From positions 17,099,115-17,163,114 of the forward strand of contig OX345636.1 of the NCBI GenBank assembly GCA_947044365.1: a DNA stretch of 64,000 bases, written 5' to 3'. The notes under the pieces are model-generated. The model was given only the letters and a program-made list of their open reading frames with translations. It did no database searches and had not been told where the DNA came from. The stretch is from Petrosia ficiformis. Lineage: Eukaryota; Porifera; Demospongiae; Haplosclerida; Petrosiidae. Positions within the stretch are counted from its first letter, which is position 1, and every line of letters begins with the position of its first letter. Position numbers and translations under genes: made by a program. Positions 1 through 15,300 of this stretch are shown here, piece after piece.

Positions 1-198
1 AATATTTATGTGTATATTATAGTTATAGAATGCACACACAGTCTATTGCCGATGTAGAATCCCTAACATGAGGGTGGTATATCCAAGTTCATGAAATTAT
101 GTTTCAGGAACATTTGTATTTTGGTCTGTTAATCTATATCCTGGCAAATAATCTTTATAGGAAACATTTGTGTTCACAAGTATATCTCTCCTTCCTAC

Positions 199-318
199 CT
201 TTACAAGAGTAGTTGTCTTCTAGTCTATATCCATCATTACAAGAGCAAACGTATCCGCCTTGTATGTTATGACAGGTATGATCACATTTGTGAGTGTTGT
301 TTATGCATTCATCATGAT
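199..318 (-). CDS. Gene A exon 28: cbEGF40, cassette 7
   Basis: 40 residues, [12 protein letters not shown] start, GGYVCSC consensus. Donor CTTGTAAAG|GTAGGAAG leaves phase 1 open, so the gene continues left of base 1. Confidence 0.85.
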
Positions 319-3300
319 CTGTAGCAATTAATGACACAAAGCGAGTCATACAACTATCCATTGATTTTACAATAATATAAAATATCTTTATTTTAACTTC
401 AGGGGGGAAGACAGTGCCTCTCATAATTGACGCTATCAACTAGACTTGAGGTTACTCTGTAACTCGTGACAATAGTTATTATACAATTCCCTGTGCATAC
501 TCCAGAACACTAACTTCTTATTTTACAAGGAGTGGGAAATAAGACTTAATAAATGGTTTTGTGGGCAAGCTCATACTGTGTATATCTAGGGGGTGGGGGC
601 ACGCTACCTAATAACATTTTGCTTGCTTAACCATCCATGTCTCCTCCATGTCTCCTCCACTAACAAAACACCTCAATATACATTCCGATTGTGACAGTGA
701 CACACAAAAGGTTATATTTATAGTTATTTATTTAACATACCTATGCATATTTTTGCTTCCGTCCAAGTCACATTTCCTTTATCAGTCAAAACACATGATT
801 GCATCCACTCAGATGTATTGAGATAACTTTCAACATGGAATCCATCTTCGCAAACTAGTTTACAACTGGATGTGTATTCAGTAGTACAGGGCATTTTAAC
901 AAATGCATTTTCTGGTGCAGTAAGCTCTACACAATGTAATGGAGAACATACAGCAGTCTCTCCACTCCATGTGTGATCTGATTGACAAGTACGAAGCTCA
1001 GAACCTGTCAGATTATAACCTGGATCACAACTAAATGTACAATTCTCATCAGTAACTTGAGGACCAGTACACTGTACATAACCATTTACAGCGAGTGGTG
1101 TACATGGTTCACCTGAGTTATAAAGAAATACAAAATTAACGAGAGAAAAATTGTGTAGCACAGTTGATAGTAAATATGTAGCTTTGTAAAACCTGCATGT
1201 ATAGTTTACAGTCTCAATAAATTACATTTCTGAAAGTGAATGTGTAAAATTCAAAGAATCATTAATGCTCTTACCTAAACATGAATGAGCATCAAGTGCA
1301 ACTGAGTAGCCATCATGACATTCACAATGATAGGAGCCCTGTTCATTGACACACAAATGATCACAGCCTGCATTGTGATTATCACATTCATCAACATCTG
1401 CAGTAACAGATCAAATATTCATTAGCTAGTAATATTCCACTAAATATTTTAATGTTTAATGATGACTCCACTGTCAGTGAGTACCAGATTTAACACTTAA
1501 TGTGAGTATAGGTGAATGAATACATGTAATTAACAGATTGACTCTTCAGTTCAGTTTAATAAAACTGATTTGGTATTAAGTTCCATTTAACTGAAGTATG
1601 AAGCTAAATTTAATATTTTGTATGCGTTATAGTTATATGATGTCCATGCAGTCTATTGCTGACATAAAATCACTAATAACATGAGAGTGGCATATCCAAG
1701 TGTGTGAGATTACATTTGAGGAATATTTGTAATTGGGTCAGTTAATTTATTTGCTTGCTTCATCTCACATATTTCCTACACTGGCAAAATGTCCCAGTAT
1801 ACATTTCAATTGTGACAGTGATACTCAAAAGGTTATATATTTATTTACAGAACATACCTATGCATATTTGTGCTTCTGTCCAAGTCACATTTCCTTTATC
1901 AGTCAAAACACATGATTGCATCCACTCAAATGTATTGAGATAACTTTCAACATGGAATCCATCTTCACAAACTAGTTTACAACTGGAAGTGTATTCAGTA
2001 GTACAGGGCATTTTAACAAATGCATTTTCTGGTGCAGTAAGCTCTACACAATGTAAAGGAGAACATACAGCATTCTCTCCACTCCATGTGTGATCTGATT
2101 GACAAGTACGAAGCTCAGAACCTGTCAAATTATAACCTGGATCACAACTAAATGTACAATTCTCATCAGTAACTTGAGGACCAGTACATTGTATATAACC
2201 ATTGAAAATACTGGAGATGTTGGGACATGGTTCCCCTAAATAAATTCAAATGAAATATAGAATGAAATATGTGTATTATACACATAATCCACCAATGCCA
2301 TTGCATACATTAATTATTTCTCTCTTACCCATACAAGAACGATCATCAAGAGTCAGTGAATAGCCATTGTGACACTGGCAGTGGTAGGAACCATTCTGAT
2401 TGATACACAAATGATCACATCCAGCATTTTTGTCAGCACATTCATCAATATCTATTGTATAACAGAGTCTTAAATTACAAGTATATGGTTAAACTCATGA
2501 TGAATGATTGTTATAAACCTCATTACAACAAGCAATCTAATGTATTACAAAAGATACAAATATTTCTATTTATAGTTCACAAAACAAAACTGTGTGCAGA
2601 ATAATGTATATATCACTCATCAATTCTTTGTCAATAATTATAAAGCATCAATTTAAAATAAAATTATTATTGTGACATGGAATTCATATACAGGAAAAAT
2701 AAAGGGTTTTTATGACTAAATATATCTCATAATTATGAAACTAAAATGATAGTCATGAATAAAAGGCATAAACAAATATTACCTTCACAAAAGTAAGTAT
2801 CATTTAGTCTGTATCCATTATCACAAGAGCAATAATATCCACCTTGTGTGTTGTGACATGTATGCTCACATTGGTGAGTGTTATTCTCACATTCATTATA
2901 ATCTGAAGCAAAGATATGAATAATTAATAATTTAAATGATGAAGCCACTCCTGCTGTATGTACAAAGGGCTGGTGACTATAAAGCCAGTGCCCCTGGAGT
3001 TGTTCTCCAGCACTTATATACCATATTATTCACATACCTCTTCGGTCTTATAAATGAAATGTTGCTTTAATCCATTTATCATAGTATACATTTTTGGAAA
3101 ACTTACCAATGCATTTCTTTCCTTCTGTCCAATCTACATCTTCTTCAGCAGTCAAAGCACATGTTTGTATCCACTCCATTTTTCCTGGATCACCCTCAAT
3201 ATAAAATCCTTCTCCACAAATTATGTTACAACTAGAAGTGTATTCAGTATTACATGGGAATGTAATTAATGCATTTTCTGGTGCAATGAGCTCGGTACAT

Positions 3301-6300
3301 TTCAAAGGGGGACAAAAAGTAATCTCTCCACTCCAAGTGTGATCTGATTGACAAGTACGAAGCTCGGAACCTGTCAGATTATAACCTGGATCACATGTAA
3401 ATGTACAATTCTCATCAGTCACTTGAAGACCTGTACATTGTATATCACCATTGAAAATACTGGAGATGTTGGGGCATGGTTCACCTGAGGTACAAAGTAA
3501 AATTATGCAGAATCGATTAGTTGTGAATACAAGTATATAGAAATGAAACTATCACTTAAAGCAGCAAAATTTGTTAGAAGCTGCAAGTAATGATGCTACA
3601 ATAATTATCATTGTTCATTAATCATTTGTTCCTACCTAAACAAGAATGTGCATCAAGTGCAAGAGAGTAACCATCATGACAACGACACTGGTAGGAACCA
3701 TCCTGATTAACACACAATTGATCACATCCACCATTTTCTGCAGCACATTCATTAATATCTGTGGAAAAACATTAGTAGTTAGTCATTCGGTAATAAAATG
3801 AGCCATAGTTATAATCATGCTGAATTTATAAAACAGAACCAAAACTCTCTTCAACTCATAGAGGCAATTAACAAACACAAAAAGGAAGTTATACTGTACA
3901 GCTGAAATAGCACATGGGTAAAGCACCTTAAGTTCCATAGCACATTCATGTTGTTAGAAAAAAGAAAAAAAGATAACGGAGTGGAAATCAAACTAAGGAC
4001 TCGCAGTTCCAAATGAAAAAGTTTATTTGTTCAGACTTGATAAATTACACATAAAGCTACCTTTACAAGAGTGACTATCAATCAGCATGTATCCATTATC
4101 ACAAGTACAGAAATATCCACCTTCTGTGTTATGACAGGTATGATCACAGTTGTGTGTACTAGTTTCACATTCATCACGATCTGTGGTAATTTTAGAATGA
4201 TATGAAGTATACTGTTTCATATCAAAGAGGTCATCACTGTGACTGTTATGGCCCGTAGGGCCATCCCTATAATTGCTTTCCACGGGGTTTAATGTATATA
4301 TATATATGTTTGTGTCACTTGCGCGACTATGCGTTGTATACGTAGTTAAGGAAGTTGTGTCATTCCCGGGGGCTCGGTCAATCGTGGCGCGTAAAAGAAC
4401 GCGCGTTCGAGGCTCTTCGAGCTACAGACAAGCCAGGAAGATTCAGAAACTGCTAATAACTGTTGTATATAGCAGAGAAACAGTATAAATATTATGCAAG
4501 AATCTTTAACAAGTAAGTATAATAAGTTGTTAAGTTTCAGATATGAGGAAGTCATCATTTAGAACCTTGTAGGAGTACTTCAGTCAGTTCATCAAAGATC
4601 TGTGTACTTAGACTGCAGTCAGGCTTACACTTACTTCTTCAGGCCCCAGCTTTGGAGTACACAGAAAGGTAGAGACACTAGTGCCATCAGCAATGCTTAA
4701 TACATAGTCATCACAAAGCAAATATAGGGATGTTTTTTTTCTCTATATACACTTGTTTTTCATGTAGGTTGTATATTTTTTATGTCAGGTATAAATAGTT
4801 AAGAAAGTTCTATCATTCGATAAATTGTCGTATTGCATAGATGATTGCATTGCATGAAACTGTTAAGCAACTACCATTAGGTACTAAAAACTTTACATTT
4901 ACTAAGTAAGAAGAGCAAAAACCAAATTAGGAAGTGCGATATGACATCAAACATATGAGAAACCATTTCCTCAATGGAATTTTAAAAATGATAACAGCAA
5001 AACAATTATAGTGACATTTTGCATTTTGCTACTTTTAATAAAATAAAGTGCACACCACAATTAGAAGTTGTGTTAAGTTATGCTCAAATAGCACCCTAAT
5101 ATGCAACCTCCCATTCCCTCAACCTGTTTCTTTATGAAACATACCAATGCATGTTTTTGCTTCTGTCCACTCTACATTCTCATCATCAGTCAAAGTACAG
5201 TTCTGTATCCACTCTGTTGTACCTAGTTCACCCTCAACATGGTATCCATCTTGACATACTAGTTTACAGTTAGAAGTGTATTCTGTATTACATGGTATTG
5301 CAACAGATGCATTTTCGGGTGCAATGAGGTCATCACAATTCAATGGTAAACATGAAGCATCTTCCCCGCTCCAAGTGTGATCTGGTTGACATGTACGAAG
5401 ATCTGATCCTGTTAGATAATAACCTGGATCACAAGTAAATGTGCAATTCTGATCTGTCACTTGAGGACCAGTACACTGTATTTGACCATTCAAAGCACTT
5501 GAAATATGTGTACATGACTGACCTGTGTTAAATATGAATTAAGAACAAAGATTCAGATAAAATAGTATCGGAATAGCTCTGAATGCTTGTACAATTAAGT
5601 ATATGTATTAGACATTAACATGCTTAGTAGGGTTTTATGGCAAAACTGGTCAAAGGCGAAATGTGAGTGCATGAAAAGTAACTATGGGGATGCATAGTTT
5701 AATAAACATTGATGTATGTATGTGTGATACATTGGTACATCAACATGAAAGCTACTCAGCAAAGGCATATCAGATTTCAAAAGCGATTACACCACCATGA
5801 AGAGCAGCTTGTGCAGATTCCAAAAATATAAAAGAAATAACATTGTTACTTGTAAGTTGTTACTTGTAAGTTGTTGGCACGTTTTCTCATCCGCTGTCAC
5901 ATATGAAGTTTAAACTGGAGTTTTAATGATAATCAACACTCGAGGAGCTACTCCCTTGAACACAAATGTCAAGATTGTATGATACAGTATATTGAGATAG
6001 TGTACAGAAAGTATACCAAGTACCTAACTAAGTATATACATATATACTATATTAATTTAAATAATAATTTATTTAGGATGAATTAAGTGCATTACTTAAG
6101 ATTATCCTCTTACCGAAACAAGAATGATCATCTAGTCCAAGTGTGTAGCCATCACGACACTGACAGTGATAGGAACCATATTCATTAATACACAAATGAT
6201 CACACCCAGCATTTTCATCTGTACATTCGTCAATATCTGTGGTGGAAGCAGTTGAAAAAGCATTGTACTCAAAACAATAATGAAATAAAGATCATCTAAA

Positions 6301-9300
6301 GTAATACACATTAGCTGTGTTAATTAGAGCATGTATTAAAAACAAACCATGCACATCCTTACTTGTTCGGGAAAATAATCTGAAATGAAAATATCATCTG
6401 CTGTATGTTTTCATACCTTCACAATTGTGGGTATCAATTAGTCTGTATCCTTCATAGCAGGAGCAGTAATATCCACCATGTGTGTTATGACAGGTATGAT
6501 TACAGTGATGGGTGTTATTTACACATTCATCATGATCTATATTGCAATCATTGAATAAATTAATGATAGTGGGATATATAATAATTTTAACAAGCCTTCC
6601 TGTATTAAACCTAATGTAACCACATGAAATATCAATGGATATAATATAGCTAATTATTTTTAATTACTTGCCCTTTTGTATTGGACTGTATCTTATAAAT
6701 GTAAGACAATGGGCAGGGGCTCAATATTACGCTCAAACTAAATAAACCATCCCACAAAGCCACACTAATGTAAATTTTCTTTATAATTATACACTTCAAG
6801 TGAAGTGTTATTCTGTCATTTCCTTGCTGTGAATTAGCACATTTCTTAATTATAAATATTTATGATTTTTACCTAAGCATTTCTTTCCTTCCGTCCACTC
6901 CACATCGCCTCCTTTAGTCAAAACACATGTTTGTGTCCACTCTGTTGTGCCAAGATCACCTTCAACATGGAAACCATCTACACATACTACTGTACAGCTT
7001 GAAGTGTATTCTGTGTTACATAGTGATGTAAATGATGCATTGTCAGGCGCAGTGAGTTCTATGCAGTGTAAAGGTAAACAAAGAGTAGTTTCTCCACTCC
7101 ATGTATGGTCTGATTGACATGTGCGATGTACAGAACCTGTCAGATTATAACCTGGATCACAAGTAAATGTGCAATTTTGAGCCGTCACTTGAGGACCAGT
7201 ACACTGTATTTGACCATTTAAAGCACTAGAGATATTTGTACATGGATCACCTGGATTAAAATTAACAGAAGTGTAAGTGTTAATATTATTTGAAGCAATA
7301 TTATTAATATAATACACATGCATGGTAATATAATTGTGGTGTTCATATTCTATGAGTATCTTCAATAGTACATCTCAAAGCATAATAATTATGATCTTTT
7401 CTTAAACGTAGAACTACATATCTAAACATGGAAAGACTAGACATAGAACACAAAAGAAATTACACTGTTGCCATTTTTTAATACATAATCCATGAAATAC
7501 ATTTTATATGAATGTAATACTCTTACCCAAGCAAAAATGTGAATCAAGTGCAAGTGTATATCCATCACGACACTGACAGTGGTAAGAACCATATTCATTA
7601 ATACACAAATGATCACATCCACCATTTTCATTTGCACATTCATCAACATCTGTGGTACAAATAATTATTAATTATTCAAAATTCAGTAGCAATAATTATT
7701 CTTCTGCTGATAATCACATTCAGTTCATCAAAACAATTATACAGTTAGTAGTGTATCAAGTATTACCATGACAAGAGTATGTGTCAACTAGTCTGAATCC
7801 CTCATTACATGAGCACAAGTATCCACCTTCAGTGTTATTACAGTTGTGATCACAGTTGTGTGTACCATCTGAGCATTCATCATGATCTACAGTAATTTCA
7901 TACAACAATAGGTCAAATAAAATGGCATGTTATATTAAGTGTGATATAGTGTGACCTTGCTATTATAAATTCCATAATAAATCATGTCAGCATTACATAT
8001 TTTCAAGCAACCAAAATTATTCATTAATTTTATAATACTTTATTTATATAATGAGCTACAAATTTGTGATACGTACCAATGCACTTCTTTGCCCCCATCC
8101 ATTCTACACTTCCTTCAGTAGTTACGCCACATGTTTGTATCCACTCCAATGCATTTGGATCATCCTCAATGTCAAATCCCTTGTTACAAGTTACTCTACA
8201 GCTTGACGTATATTCTGTATTACATTGTGCTATGATTGATGCATTTTCTGGTGCAATAAACTCTACACAATGCAATGGAGGACAGAAGGCAGGTTCTCCA
8301 CTCCATGTGTGATCTGACTGACAGATACGAAGGTTAGAACCTGTCAGATTATAACCTGGATCACAAGTAAATGTACAATTCTCATCAGTTACTTGAGGAC
8401 CAGTACATTGTATATGACCATTCAAAATTGTGGAAATATTTGGACATGGTTCAGCTGTGTTAAAGATAAAGAGAATGGAAGAATTATAACTTCATGCTTG
8501 TACATATGTGATTTAGTGTGAAATGAAAGTCTTTTAGTAATGTTATTGTTAATTTGCCTTACCCAAACAAGAATGTTGATCTAGTACAAGTGAGTAGCCA
8601 TCATGACACTGACAATGGTACGAACCCTCTTCATTAATGCACAAATGATCGCAGCCAGCATTTAGATTTTCACATTCATTAATATCTGTAGTGTAATGAT
8701 AAAAAATGGCAGTAAATTGTATGACAATTAGTTTACATGTTTTACTATAGTTAACAGTTGCAAGGTTAGCTAAAGATGATAAAGAAAAGTATGTTGAATC
8801 TTCGACAGCAATTTGTATTTATATACGACAATTCAATTTGTGTAAACTGTAGCTGTAAATACTGTTAAAATTCATTTGTTATTTCAACTAGTTACACAGG
8901 TTGTCAAATACTCAACATAAAGTTTGATCTTAGTTGCTTAAACAATCAACAGCCTTTTTCATGGTATAATATAAACTTTGAAAGCAGTCATTGTAAGGAA
9001 ATAACATACTTGCAATCCATATAAGACATAAATCAACTACTCTCACTGATTTGACAACAATAACTGTGTACTATAAACAATGCAACAACAGGTGTTCATA
9101 TTATATAGTCCATATTTTATAATGCCACAATGTTAATACATAGTTAAATTTAGTATAAGCAATCACTATTAATAGTGCCGTATTTGTTCCCTGGCATACT
9201 TAAATACACATAATGGGGTATGCGCACATTTAGATTATAGCTCATTAAAATGCTGCCATCTGATTGGTCAATTAAATCCCGTAAGAGTTGCCTCAAGAGC

Positions 9301-12300
9301 ATAATACTCGGGCTATCGATCACCTTGCTGTCTTTCTGCAGCTAAAAAAGAGTACCACACGGCTTTCTTGTTATGTCTTCTATCCTACAAAGTAATAATA
9401 TTTAGTAAACTTGTTGCAATGTTGCAATGTTGCTATAGGAATTTCACACAACGAACAGAAGCAAAGTTTGTTGTAAGGCTAGTCTCGAGAGCCAGACTCC
9501 TCCCCTTTTTGAGATTGCACAGCGAGGAGGGAGTCTATTCCAGCTATGGAATTTGGCCACAGATGTTGGTATAGAAATTAGACCACATGTAAACTGTTTT
9601 ATTCTACATCTGTGTTAAAAACTAAGATAGCTAATGAACAAATGATACATGATATTTCTAAGAATTTGTGTTTACTTTCAAGATGAGGTAGAAAGAAGCA
9701 GTAGCTGGCTTTTCACAGGAATTGATGCACTCTCTTGCCTACAGACCAGATTTGGGAAGTCTCTCCATTCCCCACAATTTATGATCGTTTTTTTTAAATC
9801 TTCCAGGAACGTCATATGTAGTTTAAAAAGACAAGAGTAACAATAACAGTTAAAAAAAAACAGTGCACTTTCACTTGCAATCGTAATAACCATATTCACA
9901 GTTTACATGTGGTCTAATTTTCATACCAACATTTGCGGCCAAATTCGTTAGCTATTGTAGCCCTTTCAGTTTTATAATGTTGTAATTTTACAACTTCCTG
10001 TCAGAGAGGAAGTGTATCCAACTTTATAGAATACTGACATCTTGGATGTACCACACCCCGAATTACTGTAGATTACGAGAGTATACCGTTCATTTGCAGA
10101 CTTGAGTGGATGCTGTGCTTGCAGTAATTGGTAAGCAAAGTTGAAGTGAGTGTTAGATTGCTCCAGGAGGTCCAGAAAGTTGCAAAGAAGCTGCATCTGT
10201 GATGCTGAGCCACACCTCACCATTATATGCTTGATCAAGGTGGGTGTGGTTATAATAATGTGTGTCTGTTGCAAAACTGAAAGAGGTAAGGCTGGATCTG
10301 TTAATTTCTACAACTGATCGACTGAGTAAGTTGCTAAAGTGTGGGCTTTGACTGCTGACTACTGCATTTGTAAAACACTCGTCTAGCTGCTTTCTGTCAA
10401 CAAATGAAGAATGGTTTTAGTATCCACGGTCTTCTTAAAAGGTCTTCTATCCAACTCAGTAAGCTAAAATCTTCAGCATTTTGAAATCTAAAAGTTACAA
10501 CAGCTGACAAAATCGAGATGTGGGAGTACCCCTCGAGAGCAAAACACTAGCGCTATCGATCACCTTGCTATCCTTCTGCAACTTACTAAAACAAAGTACC
10601 ACATGGCTCACTTGTTATGTCTTCTATCCAACAAAGTGGTTTAAACTATAATTTAAATTGATTAGATACAGTATTCTTGGTTTTCACGTGCAATAGAACT
10701 ACCTTGGAAACATTTAATTACTTCTGGCTCCGCCGTCAGTAATTAAACTGTTTCTATTGCACGAAATACAGTATCTAATGTATATTAAGTTATCCCAATA
10801 TACTTGTGCTTGTACATCTATGCAATTTTATTTCTAGTGCTTTTATTGCTTATTATAGTAGTATAAACTGCATAGTATTGAAAATGTGAATATAGTTCAC
10901 ATGATAAGATAAATGTATGGCCATATATGGTCTGTCATTGTGGAGACTGTTTTCAATAGTACACGCCAGTTTAGTAAGGCTGATTTGGTATGTATAGTAC
11001 TTAGGTAGTTTGTAAGTGGTACTTCTGAACTTCAAAGTGCTTTTATGGATTCTTACTATAGACAGGATGACTTCAAATAATTGATTGTCATTGTGTTTAC
11101 TGTGTTTTCAATAGCAACGCCAGTTTAGTAAGGCTGATTTGGTATGTATTTGTAAGTGTACTTCAAAGTGCTTTTATGGATTCTTACTATAGACAGGATG
11201 ACAATATATGACTTCAAATAATTGATTATAGAACAGTGGATAAACATGTTTTGGCGTCATCCTGCTTGCATATGCCTGTATGACTAACTAAATATAAGCT
11301 TACAACATTCCAAGCAATCATATTTATAGTACTGTTATTATCCTCATTTCAACAAAACATATGAAAATTGGAAATATAATTTTCCGTTCCTTCAGAATAT
11401 TTCACTTTCCCTTTGATATACCATTGAGAAAACAATTACCTTCACAAGAATAAGAATCAATTAGTCTGTATCCATTATTACAAGTGCAGTAATACCCTCC
11501 TTGTGTATTATGACATGTATGATTGCAAAGATGTGTATCATTTTCACATTCATTATCATCTGTAGCAAGTATGACAACAATAAGTTAATAGATGAAATAT
11601 TGTACTTCTGTATGGCTATACATAAAAGTTTTCATTAGTAATACTTAATTCCTTTGAAAATGAATGAAATCAGTAAGTCCATTTGTCCATTTGTCCATTT
11701 GTACAGCCAGCAAATATATAGATGAATATGAAATGAGGTTCAACTAAACTAAACTCTATCATGTGACTACAATACATGTCTCAAAGTGTTACATTGCAAA
11801 AAATAACTTATGATCATTAAAATAACCATTTTATTGGTTAGTGCAGTCGCATGGAATAGCATGAATTTTGTCAATTGTCATGCATGATGTTACTACGACA
11901 CAATGTGCACCAAATGTTGAAAGGTTATAAATAAAATTGTGTGTTTGAAGGTTTACAAAGCCTTTTCGTGGCCAGGTACAATTACAAGTACTTTAGTATA
12001 AATTATATACTAAACTTTTGACATGAAATTTTAGTAGACAGCACTAGTACTCTAAAATTATAGTGCTTTAACTATAGTTGAATATAATTAGTACAACATA
12101 TCTTTGGTATAAGATGTATCTATCCTGAACAACCAACTGATTATTAAATCCTTGCAAATGTACTGACAACTAAATTAGTTATTTTAACTATTTTAATTTT
12201 GCAGTGTATGCACATGTGCTCTAATTAATTTTCATAGGATAATAGTTTTTAAAACATACCAACACAGCTCATTTGATTTGTCCACTCTACAATACTGTCA

Positions 12301-15300
12301 TTCACCAATTCACATGTTTGAGTCCACTCTATTGTATCTGGATGACCATCAACATAAAATCCCTCTTCACAGGCTAGATAACAATTTGAAGTGTAATCTG
12401 TGTTACAAGTTGTTATAAAAAAGGCATTTTCTGGTGCAGTGAGGTTTGCACATTGCAATGGCGGACAAAGAGCAGTCTCCCCACTCCATATATGATCTGA
12501 TTGACATGTACGAACAGCAGAACCTGTCAGATTATAACCTGGATCACAAGTGAATGTGCAATTCTGATCTGTCACTTGAGGACCAGTACACTCTATTTGA
12601 CCATTCAAAACACTAGAGATGTGTGTACATAATTCACCTATGTTGAGAATAAATGCTTAGTTCAAAGAGGATAATTACATGGCTAGGAGACATAATAATT
12701 AACAGTAAACTACAAGTAATAATATGGGTATATGTGCACTAGCATCTATGCATGTGTATTAGAATACTGTTTGCACAATATATAGTAACCACGAAACTGT
12801 ACAAATGACCCCTGAGAGTTACTACAGTTAGGTTATATCAACAAGGTCTTACTGCTATAGTACAGAAGAACCAACAATACAAAAGTGGATTGACAAACAA
12901 ATGATTTCGATGATTGTGTTAAAAAAACATTGACATTAACATTATTAGAATGACTTGTAATTTCAATAATATAATAAAACTGTTAATGCGTTTACCGAAA
13001 CAGAACTGTTTATTAAATCCAATTGAGTAGCCATCACGACATGCACAATGGTATGATCCTCGTTCATTAATACACAGATGTTCACAACCAGCATTATCAT
13101 CAAGACATTCATCAATATCTATAGCAAATACGAAATAATTAAATCTTTATTAATAACAAGATCATCTTTTCATAATTATAAACAAGTGAAATCTCTAATT
13201 ATGATACATAATTAGAACTGGTATTTATATATATTCACATTTTTGTCGATATGACAAATTTCAGTCATCAAATAAAATAATACAAATGAAACATCTGTTT
13301 TTGTTTTGATAGAACAAAATCAATGTGAACCTTTTGTGCAGGCACTATAACTTGATATAGAATTTGAAATAATGCAGCTAGTATATATAGCTACTTTGTA
13401 TTCATTATCAATGTCTATTTAAAAGCATCCATATTGTTTAAAGCTGAGTAGCATATAGCCTCGTAACTAGGCTCTTAAAATGAACATGGGTATCAGGTTA
13501 TATTGAACAACAAGATTGCTTAATAATTACTACATACCAGAGCATGTCTGTCCATTTTTATCGAGATAAAAGCCAGAGCGACAATCACAGAGAAAGCTCC
13601 CAACTGTGTTAATACACTCCTGTTCACACCAGAAATTGATATTTCCAGATCCTGATCCTGGTCCTTGTTTTGCTCTTGCTCCAGATCCAGATCCTGATTC
13701 AGATCCAAATCCAGATCCAGAACTAGGTGTTGATCCTGGGTCACTGACAACTACTATTCCTTCACCACACTCGTCAATATCTGTAAACAACCATAATTAT
13801 TTACATACTTTTTATAGGCTGAATTATTAGAACAATTCTAGTAAACTGAATATTTAACAAGAGATATAAAAAAAAAAAGTATCCCTATGATTGCTTGGTG
13901 TCCACCATTCAGTAATCTTGGCTGACTTTATCAAGCCTGAAACACAACAGTCTATTATAGTTATTACTTTGATTACCTACTCTCCTTACCTTTTGAAGGA
14001 TCTTGTAGAACTTTAGAAATATATTTCAGGTAGAATAGATTGCTATTAGTTCCAGATTCTACGTAGCAGCTTTCTTTCTTTCTTCCTGCTGCTGCAGCAG
14101 AGCTAGAGATTACGCACCATGCGTACGCCCATTAATTGACCGAGCCCCCAGAGAATGACGCAACTTCCTTAACTACGTATGCAACGCGGAAATGGACACA
14201 AGAATATAAACTCAACCCAGTGAAAAGCAGTCATAGAGGTGGCCCTACGGGCCATAAAAATTGCATTTTTAATTTGAACAGATTGAATTTCTGTTGACAA
14301 TTACTGTTTTTGTATCATTGGCAAACAAATTACCTTTACAAGTATGTCCATCATCCTGTTGTGCATATCCATCTTCACATGTACAATAATAACTTCCTTC
14401 AGTGTTTATACAGTTGTGATCACAGTTACCATTATTATCATTGCACTCCTGTATATCTGTTAAAGTTTTTTAAATGTAAAATAGCTAATAACATTTTTAA
14501 AGTAAAGTTTAGCAACATATTGTGATGTACACATAGTGGTAGTGAAATGATGTGCATATGGCTGGTAACAGTTGGTATATTAGCTATTTCTATTGAAAAT
14601 TACTGTTTTTATATCATTGGCAAAAAATTACCTTTGCAAGTATGTTCATCATTCTCAAGCTGATATCCATCTTCACATGTACAGTAATAACTTCCTTCAG
14701 TGTTTATACAGTTGTGAGTACAGTTACCATTATTATCACTGCACTCCTGTATATCTATTAAAATAATTAAAAATGTGAAATAGTTAATAACATTTCAAAC
14801 TAAAGTTTAGCAACGTATTGTGATGCACACGTAGTGATAGTGAAATGATGTCAAAGGTTCAAGCTTCAGGCACATCACATGCAGTGCATTTTGTTTGCTC
14901 ACCTAACTAGGAATTAAACTGCTGCTTTTTAAACAATAATTATCAGGCATTTTCTACCTAATGTACATGCATTGCACTGACTCAGGTAACAAATATATAT
15001 GATTTTACTCTCTCTCTCTTAATGTTTATTAGTTACAAAGTCCATGAGATTAAGTCACAAGTTGCATTCTTTTATCATTATTGCTATAACTTTTATACAA
15101 GAATAATAAAAAACATTTTCAATAAAAATGAAAGAAGATGTAGGGATGTCAAAACCCAAAAAGCAAGCAAACAAGGTTGGGAAGCTAACTTAGGACCCAA
15201 AATTAAACAAACCACTTCCATATAACCCTACATAATTACAGCTCTTTGTACAGAGGTGTAAGCACTTATGTAGGGTTATATGGAAGTGGTTTGTTTAATT

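Larger units (their letters stand above)
8686..11439. other. 2.75-kb intron of gene A filled with repeats
   Basis: No exon could be found between exons 11 and 12. It holds a TIR element (9,547-9,946), a 110-bp direct repeat (9,291-9,400 and 10,527-10,636), part of a repeat also present near 45 kb, a short foldback (10,680-10,785) and a tandem duplication (10,930-11,225). Confidence 0.6.

Noticed and set aside
199..13118. Regularly spaced repeats as a CRISPR array
   Set aside because: The repeats are EGF and Sushi exons with introns, far too long and variable for CRISPR.
13606..13830. Plus-strand frame with Asp-Pro repeats
   Set aside because: It is antisense to the repeat of gene A exon 8, whose EGF Cys pattern and splice sites are on the minus strand.
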